Positions 1-9,000 of a stretch of DNA of 10,013 nt are shown here, piece after piece. The notes under the pieces were generated by a model. The model worked only from the letters and a program-made list of their open reading frames with translations, was not told where the DNA came from and did not search any database. Both the position numbers and the translations under genes were made by a program. Where the stretch lies: assembly GCA_027943245.1 (NCBI GenBank), contig JANDJZ010000850.1, positions 1 to 10,013 on the forward strand. Reading direction: 5' to 3'. The stretch is from Acanthamoeba sp. SK_2022b. Lineage: Eukaryota > Discosea > Longamoebia > Acanthamoebidae. Position 1 is the stretch's first letter. The number at the start of each line of letters is the position of its first letter.

Positions 1-316
1 GTAGGTGATCACGCCCCGCATCCCGTAGGCGATAGAGTACTGGATCGACTGGATGTGCCTGTTTTATTTTAATTAAATAAAATAAAAAAGAATATTTTCC
101 CACGAATTAACAAAAAAAAGACAAAAAGAAGAGTTTGGAGGGGGGGGTACCTGATGATGGAGGGCGGGGCGGCGGGCCGCGGGAAGGGCACGCTGAAGCG
201 AAATCGGTGGGTGCCCTGGCCAAAGGTCAGCTTGCGCGAGGTCCGCAGCTCCCACGCTACGTCGTCCACCACTGGGTGGTGCAGCGACCACAACACCTTC
301 TTCTTCTCGCTCTGCG

Positions 317-372
<56 letters not shown>

Positions 373-1292
373 GCGGCTGGCAACGGTGATAGCAGTGGAG
401 TAGAAGGGGAGAGAGAGCTGGACCTCCTCGTCGGGCGCGTATCGTCGTTCGTAGGCATCGAACGTGATGTAGATGCCGTGCGTGGTGAGGCTCTTGGACG
501 CTACGATCAGCGTCACCTGTGGAAAAACGAAATAAAACATTTCGTCAAACAATGTTTGCACTGTCTGTGTCGTTGGTCGTACCTCGCCGGTGAGGGCGAG
601 CAAAGGGTCTTCGGCGACAAAGTGGGCGGTGTCGAGGCGGATGGTGATCTCGTTCTTCTTGCGATCGCCCAGGAAGATGCCCTTGCGGAAGTGGTACGTC
701 GTCCTGTACCGCTCCTTCCAATCCAGCAGTTCGTCTTCCTCCTGCCCATGCGCGCCGTGAGCAAACAAGGCAGGATATTATATTTATATTTTGTTATTTT
801 AATTTTAATTTTTATTGTAAAATAAATTGGGTGGTGGGCGTGAGTACCCAGGAGGCGTGCTCGGGTGCGGTGACGCCCTCCTTGGCTGGCTTCTCTATAC
901 GGCCAACTCGCTTGGCTTCCTGTCGTGCGCGTGGCGGCATCAATGCAACGGCAAACAGCGAGCACGCCCATGCACGGTGAGGGAGTGGTACGAGGTAGAG
1001 CAAACGCCAGAGTGAGGGCTCGCGGGACACCGCCCACCATTGGTGGCAGACCAGGGCAGCTTGGGCGAGGTCCCTCACATCCAGCCTTCCCAGTATGTTC
1101 AGCACTACCTGTTTTTGGAATTAATTATGATTATTGTATTATTATAATTATTACTATTATATGAAAATAAATTTTTTAACTAGGAAGAAACAAGAACAAG
1201 GGCAGGACCTCGGCAGGCAAGATGGCGAAGAAATCCGTGCTTTCATCGATCCAAACAAACTCCTCGAGCTCCGGCTGGGGTTGTGGATCCAT
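1..1292 (-). CDS. F-box / arrestin N-domain fusion protein (3' end outside window)
   Basis: Exons read on the minus strand are 1292-1209, 1108-848, 741-583, 516-385, 311-151 and 58-1, giving 285 residues before the window edge. All junctions are GT-AG and phases agree (0,0,0,0,2). Residues 24-67 are an F-box: ILPAE from exon 1 joins VVLNILGRLD in exon 2, followed by VRDLAQAALVCHQWW and REPSLWRLLYL. A DWKERYR segment follows at about 122, as is common after F-boxes. From about residue 145 the sequence has arrestin-N character: ITIRLDTAHF, THGIYITFDAY, GTHRFRFSVPFP, then QSIQYSIAYGMRGVITY, matching the arrestin order of strands. F-boxes bind Skp1 in SCF ubiquitin ligases; arrestin folds bind membrane cargo. 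I infer a cytosolic adaptor that could bring an SCF ligase to a membrane protein. Start ATG 1292 is the nearest in-frame ATG. The donor of intron 4 is the least certain junction. Confidence 0.8.
319..370. repeat. (GT)26 microsatellite inside an intron
   Basis: Fifty-two bases of perfect GT repeat on the plus strand, which is (CA)26 in the transcript of the F-box/arrestin gene. It fills 52 of the 73 nt of that gene's intron 4 (312-384) and ends 7 nt from the acceptor AG. All reading frames through it are open (Thr-His or Val-Cys runs), so long frames here are not evidence of coding. Confidence 0.97.
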
Positions 1293-1553
1293 TACGCAGT
1301 GGGCAGTGGGAGAGAACGTCACGGAGGATAACACGCCAGGAGCTAACAACCAGAATAAGGGGCAGAGAAGAAGTGGGCACCGCTGGCGTGACGTCAGCAC
1401 AAGGGAGTAAGGGAGCACTTGTGCCTGATCAGCTCCCTAAAACGCCCCACGCTTGCTGACAGCTCTTTACCACAATGACCCACTTGATCGGTGTCCGGCG
1501 ACTCAAGGGAACAAGCACACTGCCCCTCGTCCAAGCAGCCAGCACACCAACTC
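1293..1553. promoter_or_regulatory. Shared divergent promoter region
   Basis: These 261 bp separate the start of the minus-strand F-box/arrestin gene from the start of the plus-strand secreted-protein gene, so both promoters and 5' UTRs must lie here. I see no clear TATA box. The one striking site is a CRE-type palindrome at 1389-1396. An ATG at 1475 opens a frame that overlaps the start codon at 1554, which suggests transcription of that gene begins downstream of 1475. Confidence 0.5.
1389..1396. promoter_or_regulatory. CRE-type palindrome TGACGTCA
   Basis: A perfect 8-bp TGACGTCA palindrome, the consensus for CREB/ATF-type bZIP factors, lies 97 nt upstream of the minus-strand ATG and 158 nt upstream of the plus-strand ATG. 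With its right flank (GCACA) it repeats exactly at 9924-9936. Binding is inferred from consensus only. Confidence 0.4.
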
Positions 1554-2264
1554 ATGGCACCTACCCACTTCGTCCTCCTCCTCTGCTTACCGCCTTTGCT
1601 GTGGGCCTGCGTGGGGCTCGCCCAAGCTCCTGGCGCGAGCGTGAGGTGCCCACTCCCTCCCATTAGCAACGATGCTTTGGCAAGGGTCGCGTGTTCATCC
1701 AATCTCTCGTAGTCCACAACCGCAGCTGAACCTCACCACGCTGTGCCAAGTCATGAGTGAGCGTAGCGATCAATTAGACGCCATGCTCTACTCTCGAGGA
1801 GGCGTAGGCGGTGCAATGGATCCTCAAAGGGTCAACTGGACTCGGGTACTCGAGTTCCTCTCCAGCAACTTCCTGTGGCAGGACTTTAGCGTGGTACGTG
1901 CATCCCACCCAATGGTGTGCTTGCATTACATGCGCTACTCACCCCCCTCCTCTTCCACATCAAGTTTCCTTCTCGAGGCAACTACACGGACATCCAGCAG
2001 TTTTGGCGGGAGCTCAACGCCGACCAAGACGTCTACCCCCTGGTGGAGCTGCCCGTCCGCCTCTGGCGGTCGTGCGACCCCTACAACCGACGCCTGGTGG
2101 CGCAGTGGCGCGAGACCTTTGGTCGGCTGGCCAACCCCAATGTCAGGCTGACCAGCATCTCCATCTACATCACCGAGTTCGCCTCCGACGGGCTACACAT
2201 CACGAGACAGGCGTGGTGGACGTCGGGCAGACTGGTGGGCGTCCTCAAAACATCAGGCGGTTAG
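1554..2264 (+). CDS. Small secreted protein, family member A (unrecognised family)
   Basis: Exons 1554-1645, 1713-1893 and 1965-2264 encode 190 aa, with introns of 67 and 71 nt in phases 2 and 0. Residues 1-24 look like a signal peptide (hydrophobic FVLLLCLPPLLWACVGLA, then AQA). The mature part has Cys42, a RSDQLDAMLY helix at 48-57, WQDFS at 86-90, GNYT at 96-99, RSCDP at 126-130, AQWRETFG, SISIYITEF and TRQAWWTSG. All these recur in members B (2580-3299) and C (5063-5775), as do both intron positions and phases, which is what fixes the splice choice here. Two conserved cysteines (42 and 128) could form a disulfide, and GNYT is a conserved N-glycosylation sequon. Function is unknown; a SnoaL/NTF2-like cone fold is possible but only a guess. 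Start ATG 1554 is chosen because it gives the signal peptide. Confidence 0.75.
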
Positions 2265-2579
2265 ACAGTGTGCCTTGTTAGCCAGCCCGACCTCAACCCA
2301 AGGGCCTCCCCCTCATAGCTTGTCACATCTGGTTTCCATATCCAGAGAGCGTTGGGTTTGGAAACGAGTCGTCCACAACACGTGGAGAGCTGACCGACAA
2401 TTCACGGGTATAGTGGGCTGACGACCCGGCACGGGATTACTTGTCTCAGCACAGCCCCCCTTTCTCTGTTCGCGCCCTCAGCAATCATTGATTGGAACCC
2501 AGAACCGAGTTACGAAGTGCACGCGAGCGCCGTCCGCGAGCCCGACCATGGCCTCAGTGTGCTTAACTTCTGCAATCAG
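2265..2579 (+). other. Intergenic stretch between family members A and B
   Basis: This 315-nt gap must hold the 3' UTR of member A and the promoter and 5' UTR of member B. I find no TATA box, repeat or RNA gene in it. Its only notable element is a short upstream open reading frame at its right end (2548-2583). Confidence 0.6.
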
Positions 2580-2583
2580 ATGA
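2548..2583 (+). promoter_or_regulatory. Upstream ORF overlapping the member B start (ATGA)
   Basis: ATG 2548 has A at -3 and G at +4 (ACCATGG), a strong initiation context. It opens an 11-codon frame (MASVCLTSAIR) that stops at TGA 2581-2583. That stop overlaps the start codon of member B (ATG 2580-2582) as ATGA, an arrangement known to allow termination-coupled reinitiation. The main ATG has C at -3, so it is the weaker start. The uORF matters only if the transcript begins upstream of 2548. Confidence 0.4.
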
Positions 2584-3299
2584 GTCCAGCCGCTGCTCTG
2601 CTGCTTTTCGCGGTACTGTTGAGCTGTCACCACCTCGTGGCGTACGGCCAAGGCAACTCTTCACAGAGGTTCGCCCCTCTAGGCCCTTGGTCTCGTCACC
2701 AAAAGGTGCTGAACCATTTCTTGTGCAGTCAGGAAGAAGATTGGAGGCAGCTGTGCGCACGGATAAAGAAGCGCAGCGACGACCTAGACGCCCTCCTCTA
2801 CGTTCAGGCTGGGCTTGGAGGTCCAATGGATCCCTACCGCGTGGATTGGGCTGCGGTCGAAAGCTTCCTCGCTCCGGGCTTCGAATGGGACGATTACAGT
2901 TTGGTACGCACCGGCTACATTGTGGTAGTGGTCTTAACGACGCAAGCGCCAGCTTACTTTCACTCAACAACACCACTACTTCAGTGGCCCTCTCAAGGCA
3001 ACTACTCCAGCTATCGTGACTACTGGACGAAACGGATCGCCAACGATAATATGTGGCCCATGCGCGGCGCAGCCCTGGAGGCGTGGAACTCGTGCGACCC
3101 AGTCAACAGGAGGGAGGTAGCTCAGTGGGAGGAGACCTTTGGTTGGGCCACCGACTCGAGCGTGAACGTGACCATCACTTCCATCTACATCATCGAATTC
3201 GACTTGGCCCTGAACGCCACTCGCCAGTCCTACTGGACCTCTGGCAACCTGCAGGACCTCTTCTCGCCGCCCGCCACACCATCCCCAGCCCCTGCCTAA
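2580..3299 (+). CDS. Small secreted protein, family member B (unrecognised family)
   Basis: Exons 2580-2668, 2729-2903 and 2985-3299 encode 192 aa. Residues 1-24 form a signal peptide (MSPAAALLLFAVLL..., likely cut near AYG-QG). The family pattern is clear: Cys39, RSDDLDALLY, DWAAVESFLAPGFEWDDYS, PSQGNYSSY, SCDP with Cys125, QWEETFG, TSIYIIEF and TRQSYWTSG; a Pro/Ala-rich tail follows. Both introns (60 and 81 nt) are multiples of three without an in-frame stop, so the unspliced frame is also open and would give 239 residues. The intron reading is preferred because it puts the junctions at the same place and phase (2, then 0) as in members A and C and restores equal spacing to the first Cys. 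Sequons include NSS, GNYSS, NVT and NAT. Function is unknown. Tandem with member A, it looks like a local duplicate. Confidence 0.75.
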   Translation: MSPAAALLLFAVLLSCHHLVAYGQGNSSQRFAPLGPWSRHQKVLNHFLCSQEEDWRQLCARIKKRSDDLDALLYVQAGLGGPMDPYRVDWAAVESFLAPGFEWDDYSLVRTGYIVVVVLTTQAPAYFHSTTPLLQWPSQGNYSSYRDYWTKRIANDNMWPMRGAALEAWNSCDPVNRREVAQWEETFGWATDSSVNVTITSIYIIEFDLALNATRQSYWTSGNLQDLFSPPATPSPAPA

Positions 3300-3507
3300 C
3301 GCCGGGGCTCCGGGCTACAACCGCAAACTTTTGTTGACGGCCACGGTTGCGGGCCCGGCTGAGTAAATTTGTAGCCAATTGTACAGCAACGCGCATTTCG
3401 TTCCACCAACCGGCACTGGCCCGTGTAATTGACAACAGGAAGACCAGCACAGACAACAGCAAGCTTTCTCCGCCCACAACCGACCTGTTGGTCACTTCAC
3501 TCGCGCA

Positions 3508-4280
3508 ATGTCTGCTTTCGCTCTGTGGCTGTCCGTCTTCCTGGCCCTCCTCGGCTTCTCTGCCCTCTTCCCGACCAGCGTGGCCGCTCGAGGCAGCGGC
3601 GACCGAGTGCCGGTGGTGGAGCTCCCCCTGACACAGGCCCAGGTCAACAACAACTTGGGCAAGGTGGTGGCCAACCTGCAGGAGCAGCTCGATGCTCTCC
3701 AGTCTCTGCTGGCGGTCCGTGTCAAACAGGACGCCGCCGAAAGCAAGGTGCTGGTGAGCCGTGCTCTGGCGGCCAACGACACCACCCTCTCGGGTGCGGC
3801 CAACGCGACCGATCTCCCGGCCGCAGCCAACTGCACCACCCTCGACTGCGTGCGAACGGCAATCAACGCTCTTGATAACTTCATCATGCAACTCTATGCA
3901 AAGCGTCTTGCGTTTGCGGTTCAGGCCGGCGAGATCAAATATGCGGCCGGTCAGGACGTGCTTGACCCCAGTAGGTCCGTGTCAATCCATCCATTTGTCA
4001 ATTATTTATCCATTTTGTATCGATTTTTCTACATCAATTTGTAATTCTTTTGACGCTGAAACTGTACTCCGCAATCACTCCCAGGGAGTCGGTGGTGCTG
4101 GCGAACGCTGAGGCCAACGCCGTCGCCAACGGTTTGCCGCCTTACGTGGGCTCCGTGCTGTACGGCAACTACTGCATGCTCTATGTATCCAAGCGCATGG
4201 AGGTCGAGGACCTCAACAGCAAGTACAACGCCAACCTCCCCATGCCCACCCAGCACGCCGATAACAGCACCTCCGTCTGA
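3508..4280 (+). CDS. Secreted helical glycoprotein candidate, unrecognised
   Basis: Exons 3508-3974 and 4085-4280 (intron 110 nt, phase 2) encode 220 aa. Residues 1-27 are a strong signal peptide (MSAFALWLSVFLALLGFSAL then SVAA). The mature protein is mostly predicted helix by eye: residues 43-80 (Gln/Asn/Leu-rich, NLQEQLDALQSLLAV) may form a coiled coil. Three cysteines (109, 114, 186) and four sequons (Asn 90, 99, 108, 216) suit an extracellular protein. No transmembrane segment follows the signal peptide and no catalytic motif is evident. It lacks the SCDP, GNYS and TRQ-WWTSG motifs of the neighbouring family, so I treat it as unrelated. The ATG has G at -3. A CCAAT sequence at 3375-3379 lies 129 nt upstream. 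The donor (GTCCGT) is weak, but it is the only one near the exon end whose phase fits the acceptor at 4084. Confidence 0.7.
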
Positions 4281-4433
4281 TTGAGACAATCGATGGACAC
4301 AAAAAAACAAAACAAAACATTTCTTAAATTACAACCAAATCCATTTGGGTAATTTTTTGGGAGTGCCAAACCACCTCTCGGAGCCGAAGAAAAGGCAGCG
4401 AAACCGCTTCACCGATTTGGCTGACCACACGAC

Positions 4434-4443
4434 CTACAAATAG
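4434..4443 (+). promoter_or_regulatory. TATA-like element of the polyubiquitin gene
   Basis: CTACAAATAG lies 61 nt upstream of the polyubiquitin ATG, leaving room for transcription to start in the A/C-rich leader near 4460-4480. It departs from the TATA consensus by one base in the core. This is a positional and consensus guess only. Confidence 0.3.
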
Positions 4444-4965
<522 letters not shown>

Positions 4966-5062
4966 AGTGTCGTCTGCGCTCAACACTCAGCAAATACAGA
5001 CTTGTCCATAGTTACGCTTTACTACTCCATCTTTATCGTGCAACTTTCTTGTAGCAATAGCG

Positions 5063-5775
5063 TTAGGGAGAGGCCACGAGCCTGGCGACGTCGCCCGAGG
5101 TCCAGTACGCCTGCCTCGTCACCTTTTGGCTCGGGTTGTACTCGGTGACGTAGATCGAGGTGCTGGTCGCGGTGCGCGAGCTGTTGGTGGCTGAGCCAAA
5201 GGTCTCCTTCCACTGGGAGACGAGGCGGCGAGCGACAGGGTCGCACGAGCGCCAGTCGAGAGAAGAGTTCAACAGGGGCCACCTGGCCAGGGCCTCGTTG
5301 AGCGCCGGCCAATAGGCGTCGTAGCTCGAGTAGTTGCCCGCCGAGGGGAGCTGATAGCCCACCACGAGCGCAGGTGAGATGGCTAAAGTGATACACTGCA
5401 AACATATACACATCTCATCAGCTACGGCGTACCGCGCTTAGGTCTTGCCACGTGAAGTTGTTGGGGGCCAGGTAGGACGACACAGCGGTAAAGTTGATCC
5501 CCTCCGCGCCCTGGGGAGCGCCGACGCCCTGCGATTCGTAGACAAGGGCGTCGAGTTGGTCGCTGAGACGCTGGAGCTCAGCGCAGTAGGCGGTCGCGTT
5601 GTTGGTCGCAGGAGGTGGGGGCCTGTTGATATGTTGATAGGGAGTTAAAGCTTCCAGTGTCGAGCAGTAGATTGGGCGATATGTGCATGTACACTGTTGT
5701 CATGTAGGGGACCGCGGTCTGAGCGTCAATATAGACCAGCAGCACGAAAAAGAAGAAGGCCAAGTGTAGCTTCAT
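5063..5775 (-). CDS. Small secreted protein, family member C (unrecognised family)
   Basis: Minus-strand exons 5775-5693, 5622-5433 and 5350-5063 encode 186 aa; introns are 70 and 82 nt, phases 2 and 0, at the same positions as in members A and B. Residues 1-18 are a signal peptide (MKLHLAFFFFVLLVYIDA). Family features: Cys41, RLSDQLDALVY, NFTWQDLS, PSAGNYSSY, RSCDP with Cys127, SQWKETFG, TSIYVTEY and TRQAYWTSG. It has extra sequons (NAT, NFT, NSS, NYS). By eye its C-terminal half is closer to B in the GNYSSY block but closer to A at RRLV-QW. ATG 5775 has A at -3. It lies on the strand opposite to A and B with polyubiquitin between, so the family spread here by inversion as well as tandem copying. 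No function is evident from the sequence. Confidence 0.78.
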
Positions 5776-6051
5776 TGTCTAACGCAGGGCGCTGTTTGCA
5801 GCATGCAAGCCCACAGGCCCTCTTGTCTATTTGTACTCGGACGAGAGAAGAGAGCGCCCAGGGCAGCGACCAGCATGACAGTTGCCCACGGGAATCCCGG
5901 GACAGGCGAAGCAGCGAGCCACGAGCTGCACTGGAACAGCAGCGCCAGTCAAGGCGCGTTTGGACCAAACATTTTACAGGGACCTTTACTCTTGTCCAAA
6001 CCTGTCCCCAGACCAGCTCTGGTCGTCTCCTCTTGTGAAGGCCAACGGCGC
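5776..6051 (-). other. Intergenic region between TRF-like gene and member C
   Basis: This 276-nt stretch holds the 3' UTR of the upstream TRF-like gene and the promoter of secreted member C. I see no TATA box, repeat or RNA gene. Long plus-strand frames crossing it continue as an antisense Leu/Arg-rich shadow of acidic coding sequence and are not supported. Confidence 0.5.
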
Positions 6052-9000
6052 TCAGTCGCTGAGGTTGAGCTCGTCGCTCCTCCTCCCCCTGGTCACTGCC
6101 ATGCTCGCGCGGCGCGTGCGGTCGTAGGGGGTCGCCGCTGGCGCCCCGTCCTCCCCGTCCTCCCGGCTCTCGCTCGCCGACGTCGGCGGGGCAGCGATCG
6201 ACTGCACCCGGCCCGCCTGTCGCCTCTTGGCGATCCTCTTACGCGTCACCTCCTCCGCCTTCTTCTCGGCCACCTCCCTCTCCCTCTCCCTCTCCTCCTC
6301 GGCTCTCTCCGCCTCCTCGCCTTCTTCGACCATCTGCTCGCCCTCGCCCTCGGCCTCCGTCGCCTTCTGCTTCTGCTTCTGCTTCCTCCTCTTCTCGTTC
6401 GCCTCCTCTTCAGCGAGCCTGCGCTTCTTCTGGGCCGCGGCGGCCGCCTTATCTTGCCCGCCGTCGTCTTCGCGTTGGCGCTCGCTTCCGACGGTGGTCG
6501 TGGAGTCGTCTTCCTCGTGCCCCTCCTCCTCCTCCTCCTCGCCCTTTTCGGCTTCCTCGTGCTCCTCCTCCTCCTCCTCGTCGTCGTGCTTCTTCCTCTT
6601 CTTGGTCGGCGGTTGCTGAGACGATTGGGTCTTGGCGCGGTGCAGCTGCTCCTCCTTGGCCTGCAGCCTCAGCAGATTCCTGTACTTGTCCTACACAGGC
6701 CATCACCAAAGTATAAAAAAATTTCATTTCAATAAAATATTAATATTATTTATTTATTATATTTTGTTGCAATAAGAGCAAGGAAGTACCTTGAGGTCGA
6801 CCGACGTGCGTCCGGGAGCGAACTGGTATTCGCTCAGGATCTTGGCCCAGCTGCCCGGCCCGTGCCTGATTGATCGACGTGTTAGCAGAGGGGGATGGCC
6901 ACAAGGCGTAATATCAAACGAATATGTAGTGATAATACCGAATATATAAATTTAAAATAAAACAAAGAAAAAAATTAAATTAAAAATAAATAAATAAATA
7001 ATAATAGGGTTTAAAAAACAGAGCGGCGTACGCGCGGACGCCCACGAGCAGCAGTTCAATCTCGTCGTCGGTCCAGTAGTGCTTCTTGCGGCGGCGGGCG
7101 CCGGCGAGTCGGGCCCGTTCGCCGGGCGCCCGGAACTCGAACACGTCCCTGCGCGTCTTCCTCCTCTTGCCGCCTTCCTCTTCCTCCTCCTCCTCTTCCT
7201 CTTCCTCCTCGTCCGAGCTGGCGTCGCCCGTCCGTCGCCGCTGCTGCCGCCGCCGCTTCGGGCCGGCCCTGGCCTGTCGCTCATCGCGCGTCGACAGGGC
7301 GCTCTCTGCCGGCGACAGTCGCCGCCCACCACCACCACCACCGCGCGATGAGCAACCGCGCCGACGACGCGGGACAGCTTTGGGAGGGGGGGTGATGGGG
7401 GAGGGGGGCTCGGGCTGGTACCATCTTCGCTGTCCCAGCGCTGGGCGGCGGCGGAGGGGTGGCGCTCGAGGTACTTGCGCGCGCGCGAGATGAGGGAGCC
7501 GGTCCTCGGCTGCTTGGTCTTCTCGGTCTCCTCCGCGCTGTCGTAGGCGCCTCGGGCGTGGTCGTCGCCGTAGTCGCCGCCATAGTCGTCCCGGCCCTCC
7601 GGCACGGGCTCCGGCGCCGCAGCAGACCTTGACGACTTGGACTTGGACTTTGACGACGACGACGACGAGGCCTTCTTTCCCCTGGTCAGGAGGCCGGGCA
7701 GGGGGTCGCCGCTCCTGACCTGCTCCCTGCGCTCGCGCACGCCCTCCCCCCCGGTCAGCCCACACGCCCCTCCCCCCTCCCCCCCGCGGTGTCTCCAGCA
7801 GCGAGAGAGGCGAGCGAGGCCGCACCCGAGGGCCTGCCTCTTGTCCCGCAGGTCGCGCACGGGGGAGGTCTCGGCCGTTTTCCTCTTGGTCACCGTCGCG
7901 CCGCTCGTCGTCGTTGTGGTCGTCGTCGTCATCTTCTTCGCCTGCTTGTCCTTTGGCTTGGCCGCCGTCACCTTCACCTTCACCTCTCTCTCCTCCTCCT
8001 CCTCTTCCTCCTCCTCCTCCTCCTCCTCTACGATCTGTTCCTCCTGTTCCTCTTCCTCCTCTTCCTCCTCTTCGATCTGCCTCTTTGGCCTCCCCTTGGC
8101 CTTGGCCCCGTTTGCGGCCGCCTTCTCCGCCTGCGGGAGTCCGTCGCCGTTGGCGGCGGCGCTCGCGACGCGACCGGCCCGAAGGCGGCTGTCCCGCTGC
8201 CCCACGAACGCCGCCACGTCGCCGTCGGTCTGGCTCGCGATCGCCCGCCACCCCTTCGCGTCCCCGTACGTCGCCCTCAGCTCCTCCTCCGTGAACCTGC
8301 CTCCCCTCACCCCCCACCACCCTCTTCCCCATCAGTCCACCACTGGCCACAGCGCATCGTGAGGGGGGAGGAGGAGGAGAGGGGAGGCGGCACGGCTTGG
8401 GCGTGGCGGAGGGCGTGTAGCGGCCGGCGGCGATGTCCTCGTAGACCTGGTAGAGGAAGGGCCGGGGCGAGCGCTGCTTGATGCGGTCGATGAAGGCCAG
8501 GACGTCGCGCCGGAAGCGGGACACCGGGTGGTCGCCCACGGCGGCGCCGACGAGGCGGCGCAGGGAGGCGGCCGACCCGCCGCCGCCGCCGCGGGCCTCG
8601 CGGATGCGGCGGGCGAGGTCTTCCATCTCCTGGGCCAGCGCGGCCTCGCCCGGCGTGGCGCGCGAGGTGAACGGGGCGTAGGCCTTGCGCCGCGCAAAGA
8701 ACTCGTCCACGTCGGGCGGGTCCTGGCGCAGCGGCTGCAGCACCAGCTGGGCCCTGTACTCGTTGAGGAGGGCGTGGTGGCGCGAGTCGGGGCCCGAGTC
8801 CCACTCGGCCGGGCAGCAGTTGGCGAACACGACCAGCCACTTGTGCCACTCCTCGGACTTGGCCTCGTTGGCGAGCGTCCCGCACAGGCCGTTGAGCTTC
8901 ATGCGCTGGAACAGCGGCGTGGCCTCGATCCGCTCGTGCGTCACTGGAGGAGAGTGTTGTCCCCCCCAATCATGCGATCAATATAGAATTACGTGTAACG

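Noticed and set aside
69..768. Long minus-strand frames running through the GT repeat with His/Thr runs
   Set aside because: A dinucleotide repeat is open in every frame and would shift frame with each length change. The arrestin strands on each side lie in different frames, which fits an intron.
1475..1666. Plus-strand 63-codon frame from ATG 1475
   Set aside because: It lacks the signal peptide and family motifs and overlaps the start of secreted member A in another frame. It is either upstream of the transcription start or chance.
3508..4280. Homology of this secreted protein to the A/B/C family through the shared QLDAL string
   Set aside because: Only a short helical string is shared. 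The cysteine pattern, GNYS, SCDP and TRQ-YWTSG blocks and the intron positions are all absent.
5803..6735. 310-codon plus-strand Leu/Arg-rich frame resembling a membrane protein
   Set aside because: It is the antisense shadow of Glu/Lys-rich coding sequence of the TRF-like gene; CTC and CTT runs give false hydrophobic stretches.
7637..8481. Plus-strand Ser-rich and Leu-rich frames of over 200 codons
   Set aside because: They are complements of poly-Glu and poly-Lys coding triplets and show no domain.
6980..8944. Single 654-codon minus-strand frame as one uninterrupted exon
   Set aside because: Its middle part is Arg/Gly low-complexity text in the wrong frame, while the other frame gives FTEEELRATYGDAKGWRAI and ordered acidic and Ser/Lys blocks. 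Phase-matched GT-AG introns join the good segments and complete the telobox.
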